DNA from: Aquiluna sp.
GTDB lineage: Bacteria > Actinomycetota > Actinomycetes > Actinomycetales > Microbacteriaceae
Direction of reading: 5' to 3'
NCBI GenBank assembly: GCA_016780945.1
Contig: JADHKY010000006.1
Coordinates: forward strand, 1-22,896
DNA length: 22,896 nucleotides
Shown piece after piece: positions 21,949-22,896 of this stretch. The position numbers and the translations under genes are program-made. The notes under the pieces are model-generated. The model saw only the letters and a program-made list of their open reading frames with translations. It was not told the DNA's origin and ran no database searches. Positions within the stretch are counted from its first letter, which is position 1, and each line of letters begins with the position of its first letter.

Positions 21949-22896
21949 CTAAGAAACGAGCAGGTTGGGCTGGAGTAGGTACTTGTAGCTGTTGTTGGAT
22001 CCAACGGGGGTTATCAAGACGGGCCCCGGCTTGTTTGGGTTGTTTGGGTTTGAAGTGAAGCCGATCTGGACCATTTCAGTCTCAACAGAGCTCAGTGCGT
22101 CGATCAAAAACTGTGGTTTTAGAGAAACGACGGTGTCTTCTCCGGTGAGGGAGCAACTTACCTGCTCCGAGGCATCGGCAACATCGGAACCAATAGATTC
22201 GAGGTTTAGTTCTGCGCTGCCGAAACTAAACCTGATCGGCTTATCTCTATCAACAACCAAGCTAACGCGCTTGGTTGCATCCGAAAGATCGCCTGTGTTT
22301 AGAACGGCGAAGTGTGGGGTGTCGGAAGGGAAAAGCTGCAAAACAGCTGGGTATTTACCTTTGATTGTTGATGTTGCGACCATCTTGTTTCCCGATGTGA
22401 AACCAACCATCTCTTTTTCGCTGGAGCCAATTCCTATTTCAACGTCTCCACTTCCAGAGAAGGTCTTGGCGATTTCAGATAGCACTCGGGCCGGGATTAG
22501 CACTTCGGTTTCGGAGGACTTGCTGTTCCATGGAACGGTTTTGACCGCGACTCTAAACCTGTCAGTTGCCACAAAAGAGAGCTCCTTGGCTTTACTGGAA
22601 ACCATTACCGCGGTGAGAACCGGGGTGACTTCCTCGCGGCTCGCTGCGATCGAAACCTCAGCCACTGCATCGGAGAATTCCTCGGCCCTTACTGTTCCTG
22701 ATCCACTTGGTATCTCTGGGGTTTGAGGGTATTCAGTCATGCTCATGACAGAAAGTGAGAACTTGCTGCTCCCGGAGTTGATCGCAACCCTGGATTCAAC
22801 TAGCTCAACCGAAACTGAATCGCTCGGGAGCTTAGAAACGATTTCAGCTAAGAGCCTCGCCTGGACAAGAGTTTTCCCGGGCTTCTCTACAGATCC
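21949..22896 (-). CDS. dnaN: DNA polymerase III beta sliding clamp (partial, N-terminus missing)
   Basis: The frame stays open to the right edge of the window, so the ATG at 22746 is internal. The 50 codons upstream read in frame without a stop and match the first clamp domain (VEKPGKTLVQARLLAEIVSKLP, then DSVSVELVESRVAINSG). In total 315 residues are present; roughly the first 60 to 70 should lie outside. FAVLNTGDLSDATKRVSLVVDRDKPIRFSF is typical clamp sequence, and the C-terminus is SYKYLLQPNLLVS. The clamp tethers the replicative polymerase. A short Asn/Pro repeat (NPNNPNKPG) precedes the last strand. dnaA and the origin are expected just beyond the edge. Confidence 0.97.
   Translation of the reverse strand, partial: GSVEKPGKTLVQARLLAEIVSKLPSDSVSVELVESRVAINSGSSKFSLSVMSMTEYPQTPEIPSGSGTVRAEEFSDAVAEVSIAASREEVTPVLTAVMVSSKAKELSFVATDRFRVAVKTVPWNSKSSETEVLIPARVLSEIAKTFSGSGDVEIGIGSSEKEMVGFTSGNKMVATSTIKGKYPAVLQLFPSDTPHFAVLNTGDLSDATKRVSLVVDRDKPIRFSFGSAELNLESIGSDVADASEQVSCSLTGEDTVVSLKPQFLIDALSSVETEMVQIGFTSNPNNPNKPGPVLITPVGSNNSYKYLLQPNLLVS

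Noticed and set aside
21992..22726. Long plus-strand open frame of 244 residues
   Set aside because: It lies wholly antisense to dnaN, which has clear clamp homology; its composition is a shadow of the dnaN codons.
22741..22746. ATG at 22746 as the start of dnaN
   Set aside because: The frame continues upstream to the window edge without a stop and encodes conserved clamp sequence.
1..22896. CRISPR arrays, rRNA genes, complete insertion sequences or phage genes
   Set aside because: No regularly spaced repeats, rRNA sequence, transposase or phage structural gene was seen on either strand.

Overview
The window looks like the chromosome of a small actinobacterium close to its replication origin. 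At the right end, reading leftwards on the minus strand, dnaN (cut by the window edge), recF, a DUF721/DciA-like gene, gyrB, gyrA, a DUF3566 membrane protein, tRNA-Ile(GAT) and tRNA-Ala(TGC) follow each other in the order typical of Actinobacteria. The moderate GC content, the short DUF3566 protein, the leaderless genes and the compact layout suggest the Microbacteriaceae, perhaps the freshwater Luna lineage. That placement is inference; the actinobacterial call is firm.

Layout: (1) 1-1890 holds the start of a lipoprotein gene, diverging from an IclR-family regulator that is followed by a short-chain dehydrogenase. (2) tRNA-Gly(CCC) and a Gfo/Idh/MocA oxidoreductase come next. (3) 3029-8298 is a fatty-acid beta-oxidation operon on the minus strand: acyl-CoA dehydrogenase/oxidase, thiolase, then the FadB-type hydratase/dehydrogenase. 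A lone crotonase and an HTH protein lie just upstream. (4) 9640-11508 encodes a CPA2 (KefB-like) cation/proton antiporter with a small membrane protein. (5) A nitroreductase converges on a membrane acyltransferase. (6) 13403-15179 is a small insertion bounded by two exact 18-bp copies of the 3' end of tRNA-Ala. It carries one gene, for a secreted lipoprotein with a zinc-metallopeptidase signature. (7) 15163-22896 holds the tRNAs and the origin-proximal replication and topology genes.

The point most worth a second look is the insertion in (6): a duplicated tRNA-Ala 3' end, two terminators of different sequence, lower GC than the neighbouring core genes, and a single cargo gene without a recombinase. 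The second is a strict promoter architecture. Seven genes that begin transcription units have a TAnnnT hexamer ending exactly six bases before the ATG and no Shine-Dalgarno sequence, as expected for leaderless mRNAs. This pattern also corrects the start of the antiporter gene. Other candidates are an operator in the iclR intergenic region, a perfect palindrome upstream of the beta-oxidation operon, and alternative pairings in the gyrB leader.
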